DNA of 27,565 nucleotides. It comes from Bog-159 sp050011755 (lineage in GTDB: Bacteria; Acidobacteriota; Terriglobia; Bryobacterales; Bryobacteraceae). The translations under genes were made by a program, and so were the position numbers. A model generated the notes under the pieces. That model ran no database searches. It was not told the DNA's origin and was given only the letters and a program-made list of their open reading frames with translations. Below, in pieces: positions 1 to 8,373 of this stretch. Position 1 is the first letter of the stretch, and each line of letters opens with the position of its first letter. Location: assembly GCA_050011755.1 (NCBI GenBank), contig JBEKIM010000032.1, forward strand, positions 1-27,565, written 5' to 3'.

Positions 1-1376
1 CGGTGCCCATGATCGCCCGCCGCAAGCTGGTGGGCGTGATCGACATGCAATCCACGCGGCCCAATGCCTACACGGAGCACGACCGCGCTTTGCTGCGCCT
101 GATCGCGGCGCGGGTGGCGATCTCGAGCGACAATGCGCGGCTGTACTGGCGCGTGGAGCGGCAGAACCGCACGCTGAAGGCGCTGGCATCCATCTCGCAG
201 GAATTCTCATCGATCCTGGACGTGGGCGAGCTGCTGAGTAAGATCGCCAGCACGGTGCGCGGCCTGATCGACTATGACGCGTTCAACATCCTGCTGGTGG
301 ATGCCGAGCGCAAATTGCTGCGGCACCGTTTCAGCATCCGCTACGACGAGCGGGTGGATCTGGACAACGTGCCCCTGGGAAAGGGCATCACGGGCGCGGC
401 CGTGGCGCAACGCGCGCCCGTGCGCGTGCAGGATACCAACCAGGATCCGCGCTACATCGCCTCGCATCCGGGCATCCGGTCGGAAGTGGCGATCCCGTTG
501 ATGACGCTCGACCGGGTATCCGGCGTGATGGATCTGGAAAGCGAGCGGGTAGGCTACTTTACCGACGATCACGTGCGCATGCTGATGCTGCTGGCGCCGC
601 AGATCGCCAGCTCAGTCGAAAATGCGCGCCTGTATGAAGAGGTAGCGATTCGCGAGCGGCGCATGGAGGAAGATCTGCAAGCCGCGCGCGAGCTGCAAAG
701 CGTGATGCTGCCCACCGGCGATCCGGGCTTCCAGGGTTTGGAGGTGGCCGCCGGGCTGCGTCCGGCGCGGGGCATCAGCGGCGACATCTACGATTTCTTC
801 GAGGCGCAGGATCATCGCGCGGTGCTGGCCTTCGGAGACGTCAGCGGCAAGGGCGCCGCGGCGGCATTGTATGGCGCTCTGGTAAGCGGGCTGCTGCGAT
901 CGCTCGCGCCGCGGCGCACCGATCCGCGGCAGATCATGCGCGCCCTGAATGAAGCCCTCATCGAACGTAAGGTGGAAGCGCGCTACGTGACGCTGCTGGT
1001 GATGCTCTGGAGCCCTGCTATCCGGCAGTTCGTGATGGCCAATGCGGGCAGCAATCCGCCGCTGGTATGCCGGAACGGCGAGGTCCTGAAGACCAAAGTG
1101 GAGGGCGTGCCGCTGGGCCTGCTGGATGAGCGGGAATACGAGGAAGTGGTGTTTCAGGCGCATCGGGACGACACCATCGTCCTGTACTCCGACGGCGTGA
1201 CCGATCACCTCAGCCCGGATGGGCAGGACTACGGGCGCAGCCGTTTATCGCAAGTCGTGCGGCGCATGTGCGACAAACCGGCGGAAGCCATCGTGGCCGA
1301 GATCCTGGCGGACCTGGACCGCTTCAACTCCACTCCGTTCGACGACCAGACGGTGCTGGTGCTGAAGGTGAAATGA
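1..1376 (+). CDS. GAF-domain PP2C-type serine phosphatase (RsbU/SpoIIE family), 5' partial
   Basis: The reading frame is open to the left edge, so the N-terminus is missing. Counting from the GTG at base 3, residues 1-50 look like the tail of a first GAF domain. Residues about 60-210 form a complete GAF domain, followed by a helical linker (about 211-235). Residues about 240-457 are a SpoIIE/RsbU-type PPM phosphatase with the metal-binding aspartate motifs GDIYDFF, FGDVSGKG, YSDGVTD and DDQT. Such proteins usually dephosphorylate anti-anti-sigma factors in response to a ligand or redox cue sensed by GAF. No partner-switch gene (STAS or RsbW-like) lies in the window, so the target is unknown. 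lysA starts 3 bases after the stop codon, so the two may be co-transcribed. The family call is firm; the signal sensed is not known. Confidence 0.9.
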   Translation, partial: VPMIARRKLVGVIDMQSTRPNAYTEHDRALLRLIAARVAISSDNARLYWRVERQNRTLKALASISQEFSSILDVGELLSKIASTVRGLIDYDAFNILLVDAERKLLRHRFSIRYDERVDLDNVPLGKGITGAAVAQRAPVRVQDTNQDPRYIASHPGIRSEVAIPLMTLDRVSGVMDLESERVGYFTDDHVRMLMLLAPQIASSVENARLYEEVAIRERRMEEDLQAARELQSVMLPTGDPGFQGLEVAAGLRPARGISGDIYDFFEAQDHRAVLAFGDVSGKGAAAALYGALVSGLLRSLAPRRTDPRQIMRALNEALIERKVEARYVTLLVMLWSPAIRQFVMANAGSNPPLVCRNGEVLKTKVEGVPLGLLDEREYEEVVFQAHRDDTIVLYSDGVTDHLSPDGQDYGRSRLSQVVRRMCDKPAEAIVAEILADLDRFNSTPFDDQTVLVLKVK

Positions 1377-1379
1377 ACG

Positions 1380-2618
1380 ATGTTTCACTACTCGGGACAG
1401 GATCTTTATTGCGAGAATGTGCCGCTGGCGGACATCGCGCGACAGGCCGGGACACCTGCGTACGTGTATTCGAGCGCCTCGATCCTGGAGAAATATCGCG
1501 CATACGATGAAGCTTTTGGCAGCCTGCCGCACGAGGTCTGCTACGCGGTCAAAGCCAATTCGTCGCTCGGCATTCTGGCCTTGCTGGCCAAGGCCGGCGC
1601 GGGGTTCGATATTGTTTCCGGTGGTGAACTCTATCGCGTGATCGCGGCCGGCGGCGATCCTTCGAAAGTGGTGTTTTCAGGCGTAGGCAAGACCTCTGGC
1701 GAGGTGGACTACGCGCTCGAGAGCGGCATCCACATGTTCAATTGCGAGTCCGCGCCCGAATTGGCCCTGATCGATGCGCTGGCGGCGCGGCGCGGCGTGA
1801 AGGCGCGCTTCGCCATTCGCGTGAATCCGGACGTAGACGCTTCCACGCATCCTTATATTTCTACCGGTCTGCGCGAACACAAGTTCGGCATTGACATTGC
1901 GGACGCCGAATCGGTATACGAGGGCACGCGCGACCTGCCGAACCTGGTGGCCGAAGGGGTGAGCTGCCATATCGGATCGCAACTGATGGACACCAATCCC
2001 ATCCTCGAAGCCATCGATCGCGTGCTGGCGCTGATCGCGCGGCTGCGCGGCAAGGGTTTTGCCATCGGCCATATCGACCTGGGCGGCGGATTAGGGGTGG
2101 CTTACCAGCCAAATGAGCGGGCGCCCGAGATCCGCGGCTTCATTGCGCAGGCGCTGGCTAAACTCGCAGGCAGCGGGTTGCGGGTGGCGATCGAGCCGGG
2201 CCGTTCCATCGTGGGCAGCGCGGGCGTGCTGCTTACGCGCGTGCTTTACCGGAAGCACAGCGGCGGCAAGGAATTCGCGATCGTGGACGCGGCCATGAAC
2301 GATCTGATCCGGCCCGCGCTCTACCGTTCGCACCACGAGATTATCCCGCTGCGCAAGTCCGCGCGGCCCGAGATTGTGGCGGACGTGGTGGGGCCGGTTT
2401 GCGAGACGGGCGATTTTCTGGCGCGCGGGCGCAAGATGGCCAATGCCGCGCCGGGCGATTACCTGGCGATATCGACCGCGGGGGCCTACGGGTTCGTGCA
2501 GTCGTCCAATTACAACTCGCGGACGCGCGGGCCGGAGATCCTGGTGGAAGGCGACCGGTTCCGCACCATTCGGGCGCGCGAGACGTATGCCGACCTGGTG
2601 CGCGGAGAAGTGCGGTGA
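1380..2618 (+). CDS. lysA: diaminopimelate decarboxylase
   Basis: Catalyses the last step of lysine synthesis, meso-diaminopimelate to L-lysine plus CO2, in the cytoplasm with PLP. The 412-residue length is normal for LysA. The PLP lysine is in AVKANSS (Lys58), followed by the typical GFDIVSGGEL strand. HIGSQ and the glycine-rich LGGGLGV phosphate-binding loop are present, then EPGRS, and the substrate-side cysteine in GPVCETGDF. The AYGF and SNYNSR motifs near the C-terminus are also family hallmarks. The ATG at 1380 lies 3 bases after the phosphatase stop codon. The stop codon overlaps the GTG of the next gene by 4 bases (GTGA), so the cytochrome-like gene is likely translationally coupled. 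No lysine-responsive leader is visible. Confidence 0.96.
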   Translation: MFHYSGQDLYCENVPLADIARQAGTPAYVYSSASILEKYRAYDEAFGSLPHEVCYAVKANSSLGILALLAKAGAGFDIVSGGELYRVIAAGGDPSKVVFSGVGKTSGEVDYALESGIHMFNCESAPELALIDALAARRGVKARFAIRVNPDVDASTHPYISTGLREHKFGIDIADAESVYEGTRDLPNLVAEGVSCHIGSQLMDTNPILEAIDRVLALIARLRGKGFAIGHIDLGGGLGVAYQPNERAPEIRGFIAQALAKLAGSGLRVAIEPGRSIVGSAGVLLTRVLYRKHSGGKEFAIVDAAMNDLIRPALYRSHHEIIPLRKSARPEIVADVVGPVCETGDFLARGRKMANAAPGDYLAISTAGAYGFVQSSNYNSRTRGPEILVEGDRFRTIRARETYADLVRGEVR

Positions 2619-3304
2619 GTGCGGGGCGCGGCAGGCATTCAGCCTGTCTACTGCTGGGGCTGGCGGCGCCGTTGGCCGTGGCTCACGATCCCATCACCAC
2701 GAAGCTGCTGTGGACGCAGGAGATCTCGCGAATCGTAAACCGGCATTGCGCAAGCTGCCATCGCGAGGGCGGCGCGGCCATGCCGCTCGAGACGTACGAC
2801 GATGCGCGGCCCTGGGCCAAGGCTATCCGGGACGAGGTACTCGCGCGGCGCATGCCGCCTTGGGGCGCGGTGAAGGGGGTAGGCGACTTTCGCGGCGACC
2901 CCAGTCTCTCGCAAATTGAAATCGACATGATCGTGAATTGGGTGGAGGGCGGCGCTCCCAAGGGCGACGATATCTACCTGCCGCCGGCCCCGCATTTCGG
3001 CGTGGAAAGCAGGCCGCAGCCGCCGGCGCACGAACTGAAGGTCGAGACCGCCTCGCCGCGCACGCTTTCGGCGGCCGCCGAGTTCGCCGGCTTGCGGCCT
3101 TTGCGGTTGGCGGCGGGCGAGTCTCTCGAAGTCACCGCCTACGAGCCGGATGGCCGCGTGGAACGGCTTATCTGGATTCGCGATTGGCGGCCGCAGTGGG
3201 AGCGCACTTACTACTTCCTGCATCCTATGCGGTTTCCCAAGGGCACGCGTATCGCGGCGTATTCGGGCAAACCAGCCGAAGTCGCGATGGCCCTAGCCCG
3301 GTAA
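2615..3304 (+). CDS. secreted c-type cytochrome-like protein with MPPW motif
   Basis: The start is the GTG at 2615, which overlaps the lysA stop codon (GTGA) and gives a hydrophobic signal peptide ending near AVA-HD. The mature protein (229 residues with the signal) has one haem c attachment motif, CASCH (Cys45, Cys48, His49), and then a conserved RMPPW segment. The C-terminal part (from about residue 165) resembles the end of acidobacterial and planctomycete proteins that combine a cytochrome with a copper type II monooxygenase-like domain: IWIRDW, a run of aromatics, then FPKGTRI. This one is shorter than those multidomain relatives. It probably carries electrons in the periplasm, but its partner is unknown. 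Reading further upstream in the same frame runs through lysA and was discarded. Confidence 0.8.
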   Translation: MSAGRGRHSACLLLGLAAPLAVAHDPITTKLLWTQEISRIVNRHCASCHREGGAAMPLETYDDARPWAKAIRDEVLARRMPPWGAVKGVGDFRGDPSLSQIEIDMIVNWVEGGAPKGDDIYLPPAPHFGVESRPQPPAHELKVETASPRTLSAAAEFAGLRPLRLAAGESLEVTAYEPDGRVERLIWIRDWRPQWERTYYFLHPMRFPKGTRIAAYSGKPAEVAMALAR

Positions 3305-3333
3305 CCCACAGCCACGAAGCGCAATTCCCGAAC

Positions 3334-3342
3334 TGTTAGGAT
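3334..3342 (+). promoter_or_regulatory. extended -10 promoter for the M16 operon
   Basis: The box TGTTAGGAT (TGn plus the TAGGAT hexamer at 3337-3342) lies 11 bases before the ATG at 3354. A transcript would start near 3349, leaving a leader of only a few bases. The overlapping AGGAAG at 3343-3348 could instead be read as a ribosome-binding site, so the two interpretations compete. Confidence 0.45.
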
Positions 3343-3353
3343 AGGAAGATAAC

Positions 3354-4853
3354 ATGAGGGCACATCGCTTGGTTGTTTTTCTGCTGCCGCTCCTGATGGC
3401 GGCGCAGAACCTCGAAGAGTTTAAGAAGAAAGTCACAGAGTTCACACTCGCCAATGGCCTGCACTTCATCGTGGTGGAGCGGCACGAAGCCCCGGTAGTA
3501 TCATTTCACACTTATGTGAACGCCGGTTCGGTGGACGACCCGTCGGGCGCCACCGGCATCGCGCATATGTTCGAGCACATGGCCTTCAAAGGCACCGAGA
3601 GCATCGGCAGTAAGAACTGGCCCGAGGAAAAGAAAGCCATCGACGATGTAGAGGCGGTCTACGACCGGTTGGACGCCGAGCAAAACAAGGGCATCAAGGC
3701 CGATCCTCAGAAAGTTGCCGCCCTGAAGGCGGATTTAAAGACGGCCGAGGAAAAGGCCAACTCGTTTGTGGTGCCGAATCTTTTCCCGCGCATCATCGAG
3801 CAGAATGGCGGCGAGAACATGAACGCCGAGACATCCTGGGACTCCACACAATATTTCTACAGCCTGCCGTCGAATCGGCTGGAACTATGGTTCCTGCTGG
3901 AGTCGCAGCGGTTCATCCAGCCCGTCTTCCGCGAGTTCTACAAGGAGCGCGACGTGGTGATGGAGGAGTACCGCATGCGGGTGGAATCCGAGCCGCAGGG
4001 CAAGCTGTTGCAAACCTTCCTGGCGACGGCGTTTGAGGCATTTCCTTACCGGGTGATGGGCACGGGCTGGCCGAGCGATGTGACGCATTTGCGGCGGGCG
4101 GACGCCCTGCGCTTCTTCAACGAGTATTACGTGCCTGGCAATATCACGCTGGGGATCGTGGGCGATGTCGATCCTACCGAGGCGCGGCGCTTGGCGGAGA
4201 AGTATTTCGGGCCGATGCAGGCACGCCCGCTGCCGCCGCTGCTGCATACCGCGGAACCGCGCCAGGAAGGCCCCAAGCAGGCGGAGGTGGCATCGCCCAG
4301 CCAGCCTCTGCTGGTCATAGGCTATAAGCGCCCGGATGAGTACAGCAAGGAGGATCCGGTGTTCGACGTGATCAGCGGCGTGCTGGCGGGCGGCCGAACC
4401 GGGCTGCTTTATAAGGACCTGGTGCGCGATAAACGCATCGCCCTGGAGGCGGATGCCGACGATACCTTTCCCGGCGGCAAGTATCCGAACCTGTTCCTGT
4501 TTTTCCTGGCGCCCGCGGCGGGACATACCACGGCGGAGAACGAGAAGGCGTTCTACGATTTGCTGGAGAAATTCAAGGCGGAAAAGGTGGACGACGCAAC
4601 CCTGACGCGGGTAAAGACGAAAACGCGGGCGAGTCTGATCCGGAGGTTGGATAGCAATTCGGGACTAGCCGGACTCTTGACGGAGTATTCCGCGATCTAC
4701 GGCGATTGGCGAAAGGTCTTTACGGATCTCAATGAATTGGACAAGATTACCGCTGCCGACGTGCAGCGCGTGGCCCAGGAATGCTTCGTACCCGAAAAGC
4801 GCACGGTGTCTTACCTGATTGCGCCGAAACAGCCCGCGGGAGGCGCTCAATGA
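3354..4853 (+). CDS. M16 family zinc metallopeptidase, catalytic subunit
   Basis: A 499-residue insulinase/processing-peptidase family protein with a short N-terminal signal peptide (cut near residue 17). The inverted zinc motif is HMFEH: His71 and His75 bind zinc and Glu74 is the base. The third ligand is probably Glu205 in ERDVVMEE. Between them is a charged, lysine- and alanine-rich helical insertion (about residues 85-150), so the distance from motif to ligand is about 130 residues rather than the usual 75-80. The C-terminal M16 half (about 215-490) ends in TVSYLIAP. In the place of the substrate-binding R/Y pair it has R-D-K-R-I-A-L-E, so the tyrosine is absent. The next gene supplies that pair, which suggests an obligate heterodimer. 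The stop codon overlaps the downstream start (ATGA). Confidence 0.93.
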   Translation: MRAHRLVVFLLPLLMAAQNLEEFKKKVTEFTLANGLHFIVVERHEAPVVSFHTYVNAGSVDDPSGATGIAHMFEHMAFKGTESIGSKNWPEEKKAIDDVEAVYDRLDAEQNKGIKADPQKVAALKADLKTAEEKANSFVVPNLFPRIIEQNGGENMNAETSWDSTQYFYSLPSNRLELWFLLESQRFIQPVFREFYKERDVVMEEYRMRVESEPQGKLLQTFLATAFEAFPYRVMGTGWPSDVTHLRRADALRFFNEYYVPGNITLGIVGDVDPTEARRLAEKYFGPMQARPLPPLLHTAEPRQEGPKQAEVASPSQPLLVIGYKRPDEYSKEDPVFDVISGVLAGGRTGLLYKDLVRDKRIALEADADDTFPGGKYPNLFLFFLAPAAGHTTAENEKAFYDLLEKFKAEKVDDATLTRVKTKTRASLIRRLDSNSGLAGLLTEYSAIYGDWRKVFTDLNELDKITAADVQRVAQECFVPEKRTVSYLIAPKQPAGGAQ

Positions 4854-7018
4854 AACCGTTTCTTAGGGCCTCTTGGCGCAGAATGAACTTACCCGCATGG
4901 ACGGTATTTCTGGCCGCGGCGGCTTTCGGCCAGACCACGGTGGGCCCGGCCCCGATCCCCGATACGCCGGCCACTTACAAAGATCTCAAATTCCCGCAGC
5001 TAAAGAAAATTCCCATCCCGAACGTGACCACCTACACGCTGCCGAATGGGATGAAGATCTACTTACTCGAAGATCACGAGCTGCCGATCGTGAGTGGCAC
5101 AGTCCGGATTCGCACAGGCAACCTGTTCGACCCGGCCGATAAAGTGGGCCTCGCATCCATCACCGGAACGGTGATGCGCTCGGGCGGAACGAAGAGCAAG
5201 ACGGGCGACCAACTCGACGAGGAGCTGGAGAACATCGCCGCGTCGGTCGAAAGCGACATCGGCGAGTCCAGCGGCTCGGTCTCTTTCTCCGCGCTGAAAG
5301 AGAACACCGACGAAGTCCTGGGCATTTTCAAAGATGTGATCGTCGAACCCGAGTTTCGCCAGGATAAGATCGACCTGGCCAAGTCCGAGATGCGCAGCAG
5401 CATCTCGCGGCGGAACGACGACGCGCACGGCATTGCAGACCGGGAATTCGCCGCCATCGTGTACGGGAAAGACACGCCCTATGGCTGGGATGCCGAATAC
5501 TACACGGTCGATCGCATTGCGCGTCCGGACCTGGCCGCTTTCTACCAACGCTATTACTTCCCGGCCAACATGCTGATGGCGGTTTGGGGCGATTTCTCTA
5601 CCGCCGACATGCAGTCGAAGCTGGCCAAGTTATTTGGCGATTGGAAGTACGAACAGCCCAAAGTGCCGCCGTTTCCGCCGGTGCGCGAGAAAGCCCAACC
5701 CGGTATCTTTTTGGCCAAGAAAGACGACGTTACCCAGACTTTCTTCATCGAAGGCCACCTGGGCGGACAGCTCAAAGACCCGGACCTTCCGGCGCTGGAG
5801 ATCATGGGGGACATCCTGGGCGGCGGGTTCCAGAGCCGCCTGATGCAGCGTGTGCGCACGCAACTCGGCCTGGCCTATGAGATTTCGGCGAATTGGGGCG
5901 CGCATTACGATCACCCCGGCCTGTTCGAGATCTCAGGAAGCACCAAATCGGCTTCCACGGCCGAAACTCTGACGGCGATTCACGAGCAGGTGGAACGGAT
6001 GCGCGCCGGCGAGGTGACCGCCGACGAGTTGGAAACCGCCCGGCAGTCGGCGCTAAACGGCCTCGTATTCGCTTTCGACACCAAGACGAAGACCTTGGGA
6101 CGCCTGCTGAACTACGAGTATTACGGCTATCCCAAAGACTTCATCGACCGCTATCAGAAAGGTCTCGAGGCGGTCACTCAGGCGGACGTGCTGCGCGTGG
6201 CGCGGGAACACGTTCACGCGGCCGATTTGACCATTGTGGCCGTGGGCAAGACCGACGAATTCGAGAAGTCTCTGGCAACGCTGGGTCTGCCGGTTTCGTC
6301 CATCGATTTGACCATTCCCGAATCCAAGCCGTCCGGGGCGGGTGCGGCCGCGCCCAAGTCCGGGACGGGTGATGCCGCGAAAGCCAGGCAATTGCTGGAG
6401 CGCGCGCAGCAAGCGGTCGGCGGCGCCGAAAAACTGGCGGCGGTGAAAGACATGACGGAAGTCGCGGAGTTGCACGTAGTTCAGGCGGCGGGCGGAGTCA
6501 CTATGAACCGTACGGATCGGTGGGTGGCGCCCACTTATTTCCGCGAGGACACCAAGTTGCCGTTCGGCCTGGTCGCGATTTATGGCGATGGTAAGACCGG
6601 GTGGATGTCGAGTCCGCAAGGCAAGGCGGACCTGCCGGCTGCGCAGTTGAGACCGGTGCTGGATAAGCTGCTGCGGCTGTACTATCCTCTGTTGCTCAGC
6701 GATCGGCTGCCCGGCCGAACGGTGAGTTGGGTTGGCCCCGGTGAAGTGGAAATCTCGGATGGGCAGGGCAGTTCGGTGCGGCTCTTCGTCGATCGGAAAA
6801 CGGGGATGCCGGCGAAGTTGGAATATCAGTCGCTTACCATGGGCGGTCCCCCATCAACGGTGGACGAAGTCTTCGATGGCTTCGAAGAGGTGAACGGCGT
6901 TAAGGTTCCCAAGCAGATGACCCTGATGCAGAATGGAAACAAATACGCGGATGTGGTGGTCAATTCCGTCCAACTCAACACTGGATTGAAAACGGAGGAT
7001 CTGAGCAAGAAACCATGA
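4850..7018 (+). CDS. M16 family peptidase-like subunit lacking HxxEH, with a C-terminal LolA-like domain
   Basis: Start ATG 4850 overlaps the previous stop codon (ATGA) and has GGGAGG six bases upstream. The 722-residue protein begins with a signal peptide (about 1-27). Residues about 55-245 are an M16 N-domain, but the position of HxxEH reads LASITGTVM (101-109), so it cannot bind catalytic zinc. Residues about 290-475 are an M16 C-domain that keeps the substrate-anchoring pair Arg336 and Tyr343 in RTQLGLAY. A Pro/Ser/Gly/Ala linker (about 487-508) leads to an extra C-terminal domain (about 510-722) of beta-rich, LolA/LppX-like appearance. That domain resembles the product of the following gene. 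The family fold is firm; the C-terminal assignment is inference. It likely works with the upstream subunit in the periplasm or at the outer membrane. Confidence 0.92.
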   Translation: MKPFLRASWRRMNLPAWTVFLAAAAFGQTTVGPAPIPDTPATYKDLKFPQLKKIPIPNVTTYTLPNGMKIYLLEDHELPIVSGTVRIRTGNLFDPADKVGLASITGTVMRSGGTKSKTGDQLDEELENIAASVESDIGESSGSVSFSALKENTDEVLGIFKDVIVEPEFRQDKIDLAKSEMRSSISRRNDDAHGIADREFAAIVYGKDTPYGWDAEYYTVDRIARPDLAAFYQRYYFPANMLMAVWGDFSTADMQSKLAKLFGDWKYEQPKVPPFPPVREKAQPGIFLAKKDDVTQTFFIEGHLGGQLKDPDLPALEIMGDILGGGFQSRLMQRVRTQLGLAYEISANWGAHYDHPGLFEISGSTKSASTAETLTAIHEQVERMRAGEVTADELETARQSALNGLVFAFDTKTKTLGRLLNYEYYGYPKDFIDRYQKGLEAVTQADVLRVAREHVHAADLTIVAVGKTDEFEKSLATLGLPVSSIDLTIPESKPSGAGAAAPKSGTGDAAKARQLLERAQQAVGGAEKLAAVKDMTEVAELHVVQAAGGVTMNRTDRWVAPTYFREDTKLPFGLVAIYGDGKTGWMSSPQGKADLPAAQLRPVLDKLLRLYYPLLLSDRLPGRTVSWVGPGEVEISDGQGSSVRLFVDRKTGMPAKLEYQSLTMGGPPSTVDEVFDGFEEVNGVKVPKQMTLMQNGNKYADVVVNSVQLNTGLKTEDLSKKP

Positions 7019-7842
7019 AGACCCTGTGGGCGGCGCTACTGGTGGCCGGCTTGGGCGCGAGTACGCATGCGGAAACCAGCGAGCAGAGGGGCAAGCGCGT
7101 GATGAACGAGGCCCTGGCGGCGGTGGGCGGCCAGGCCTTCCTCAATATGCGGAACCGCGTGGAAACGGGAAGGATCTACAGCTCTTACAACGACCAAATC
7201 TCCGGCATGGCGGTGGACGCACTCTATACGGCTTACCTGCCTCTGCCCAATCCGCCGGAGCCCGGATTCCTGGGCGTGCGTGTGCGCGACGCGCGCGGGA
7301 GGAAGCCGGAGGATATCACCGGCAAGAAACAAGACGATGTGATCCTGTATGGGGATGGGGGCGCGTACGAGGTTACCTTCCGCGGCGCGCGCCCGCTTTC
7401 CGACATTCTTGTGCAGCAATTCAGAACGGCCACACTGCACAATATCTTCTATATCCTGCGCCAGCGCCTGGGCGAGCCGGGGATGCTTTTCGATTCACGC
7501 GGCTCCGATTTTTTCGATAATCGGCCGGTGGAAATCGTCGAGATTGGCGACGCCAACAACGAAACGGTCACTGTATATTTCGACCAGATCAACAAGCTGC
7601 CCTTGCGGCAGCTTTATCACCGGCGCGATCCGATCGATCATTCGAAACTGGAGGAAGTCACAATCTACAGTAAGTATCGCGACGTGGGCGGCGGCGTGAT
7701 GTGGCCCTTCGCCATCCGGCGCGAGCGCAACGGCGAGAAGATCTTCGAAATGTACTCGGAGAGCGTGGAGATTAATCAGGACTTGAAAGACAGCATGTTC
7801 ACGCTCCCGCCGGGATTGAAACTCCTGAAGAAAGACAAGTAG
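7015..7842 (+). CDS. secreted protein related to the C-terminal domain of the upstream M16 subunit
   Basis: ATG 7015 overlaps the M16 stop codon (ATGA). The 275-residue product has a signal peptide ending near THA-ETSE, so it is exported. It starts with an ALAAVGG segment and ends with a long beta-rich region: PVEIVEIGD, NKLPLRQLYH, then RERNGEKIFEMYSESVEIN and TLPPG. The M16 subunit just upstream has the same order of elements (AVGG, EVEISDG, TGMPAKLEYQ, QNGNKYADVVVNSVQLN), so the two are probably homologous. The pattern is reminiscent of LolA/LppX-fold outer-membrane lipoprotein-sorting proteins, but no lipobox is seen. Function unknown. It could be a substrate chaperone or accessory subunit of the M16 pair. 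Confidence 0.8.
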   Translation: MKTLWAALLVAGLGASTHAETSEQRGKRVMNEALAAVGGQAFLNMRNRVETGRIYSSYNDQISGMAVDALYTAYLPLPNPPEPGFLGVRVRDARGRKPEDITGKKQDDVILYGDGGAYEVTFRGARPLSDILVQQFRTATLHNIFYILRQRLGEPGMLFDSRGSDFFDNRPVEIVEIGDANNETVTVYFDQINKLPLRQLYHRRDPIDHSKLEEVTIYSKYRDVGGGVMWPFAIRRERNGEKIFEMYSESVEINQDLKDSMFTLPPGLKLLKKDK

Positions 7843-7875
7843 GCGTGCGCCGCGGCAAACCGCGCTCCCCCGGGC

Positions 7876-7884
7876 TGTTACAAT
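7876..7884 (+). promoter_or_regulatory. extended -10 promoter for the PH/SDR/SBP operon
   Basis: TGTTACAAT (TGn plus TACAAT at 7879-7884) is close to the consensus extended -10 and no -35-like hexamer is visible. The expected transcription start is near 7891. A strong ribosome-binding site, AGGGAGG (7894-7900), lies 8 bases before the ATG at 7909. This is the best-formed promoter and leader in the window. Confidence 0.6.
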
Positions 7885-7908
7885 AGCGCGTTCAGGGAGG
7901 CAATTCCA

Positions 7909-8373
7909 ATGGAAGATGCGGTGATCCGGCCGACCATGAAATTCATCAAGCTCGGCTATGCCGTGGTGCTGTTGCTGATCGTGGGTTGCGCGGTTCTGTT
8001 TTTCACGATGATTTCGCCGGACGATCCATGGCGGAGCCGTCCCTGGATACTGGCCGTGCCCGCGCTGCTTCTGATCTGGCCGATTCGCAGGCACATGGCG
8101 CGCCAATTCACGAAGGCCACCATTGCGGGCGACCGGCTGCGGTATGAGGTAGGAGCGTTTTCGAAATCCACGCGGAACATTTCGTTGCCGAAAGTGCAGG
8201 ATGCGCGCGTGGATCAATCGGTCATGCAGCGGATGTTCGGGGTCGGCAACCTTTCCATTGAAACGGCCGGCGAAACCAGCCGCCTGACCATCCGCAACGT
8301 CGACCGGCCGCAGCATGTCGCCGACGAGATTCTGGCAGCGTCGCACAACGCGGCTCCGGGGCAGACGCCATGA
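7909..8373 (+). CDS. membrane PH-domain protein (bPH2/DUF304-like)
   Basis: A 154-residue protein with two membrane helices (about residues 14-34 and 45-59) followed by a cytoplasmic bacterial PH domain (about 65-145). Family hallmarks are the strand pair TIAGDRLRYEVGAFSKSTRNISL, with VQDARVDQSVMQRMFGVGNLSIETA after it (written here as separate segments of one continuous region). The order of basic strand, VQD, and short-helix FGVGNL is characteristic of the YdbS/YdbT-type bPH2 domain. These proteins are membrane-associated and their biochemical role is mostly unknown. It is the first gene of its operon and its stop codon overlaps the SDR start by 4 bases (ATGA). No functional link to the SDR is evident. 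Confidence 0.85.
   Translation: MEDAVIRPTMKFIKLGYAVVLLLIVGCAVLFFTMISPDDPWRSRPWILAVPALLLIWPIRRHMARQFTKATIAGDRLRYEVGAFSKSTRNISLPKVQDARVDQSVMQRMFGVGNLSIETAGETSRLTIRNVDRPQHVADEILAASHNAAPGQTP

Noticed and set aside
2630..2650. CAGGC-attca-GCCTG hairpin as another copy of the palindromic repeat
   Set aside because: Only a 5-base stem inside the signal-peptide coding region. It does not share the outer arms of the element at 20935-21017.
7848..7872. CGCGG-CAAA-CCGCG hairpin as a terminator after the M16 operon
   Set aside because: Short stem and no following T-run, with GC-rich sequence on both sides.
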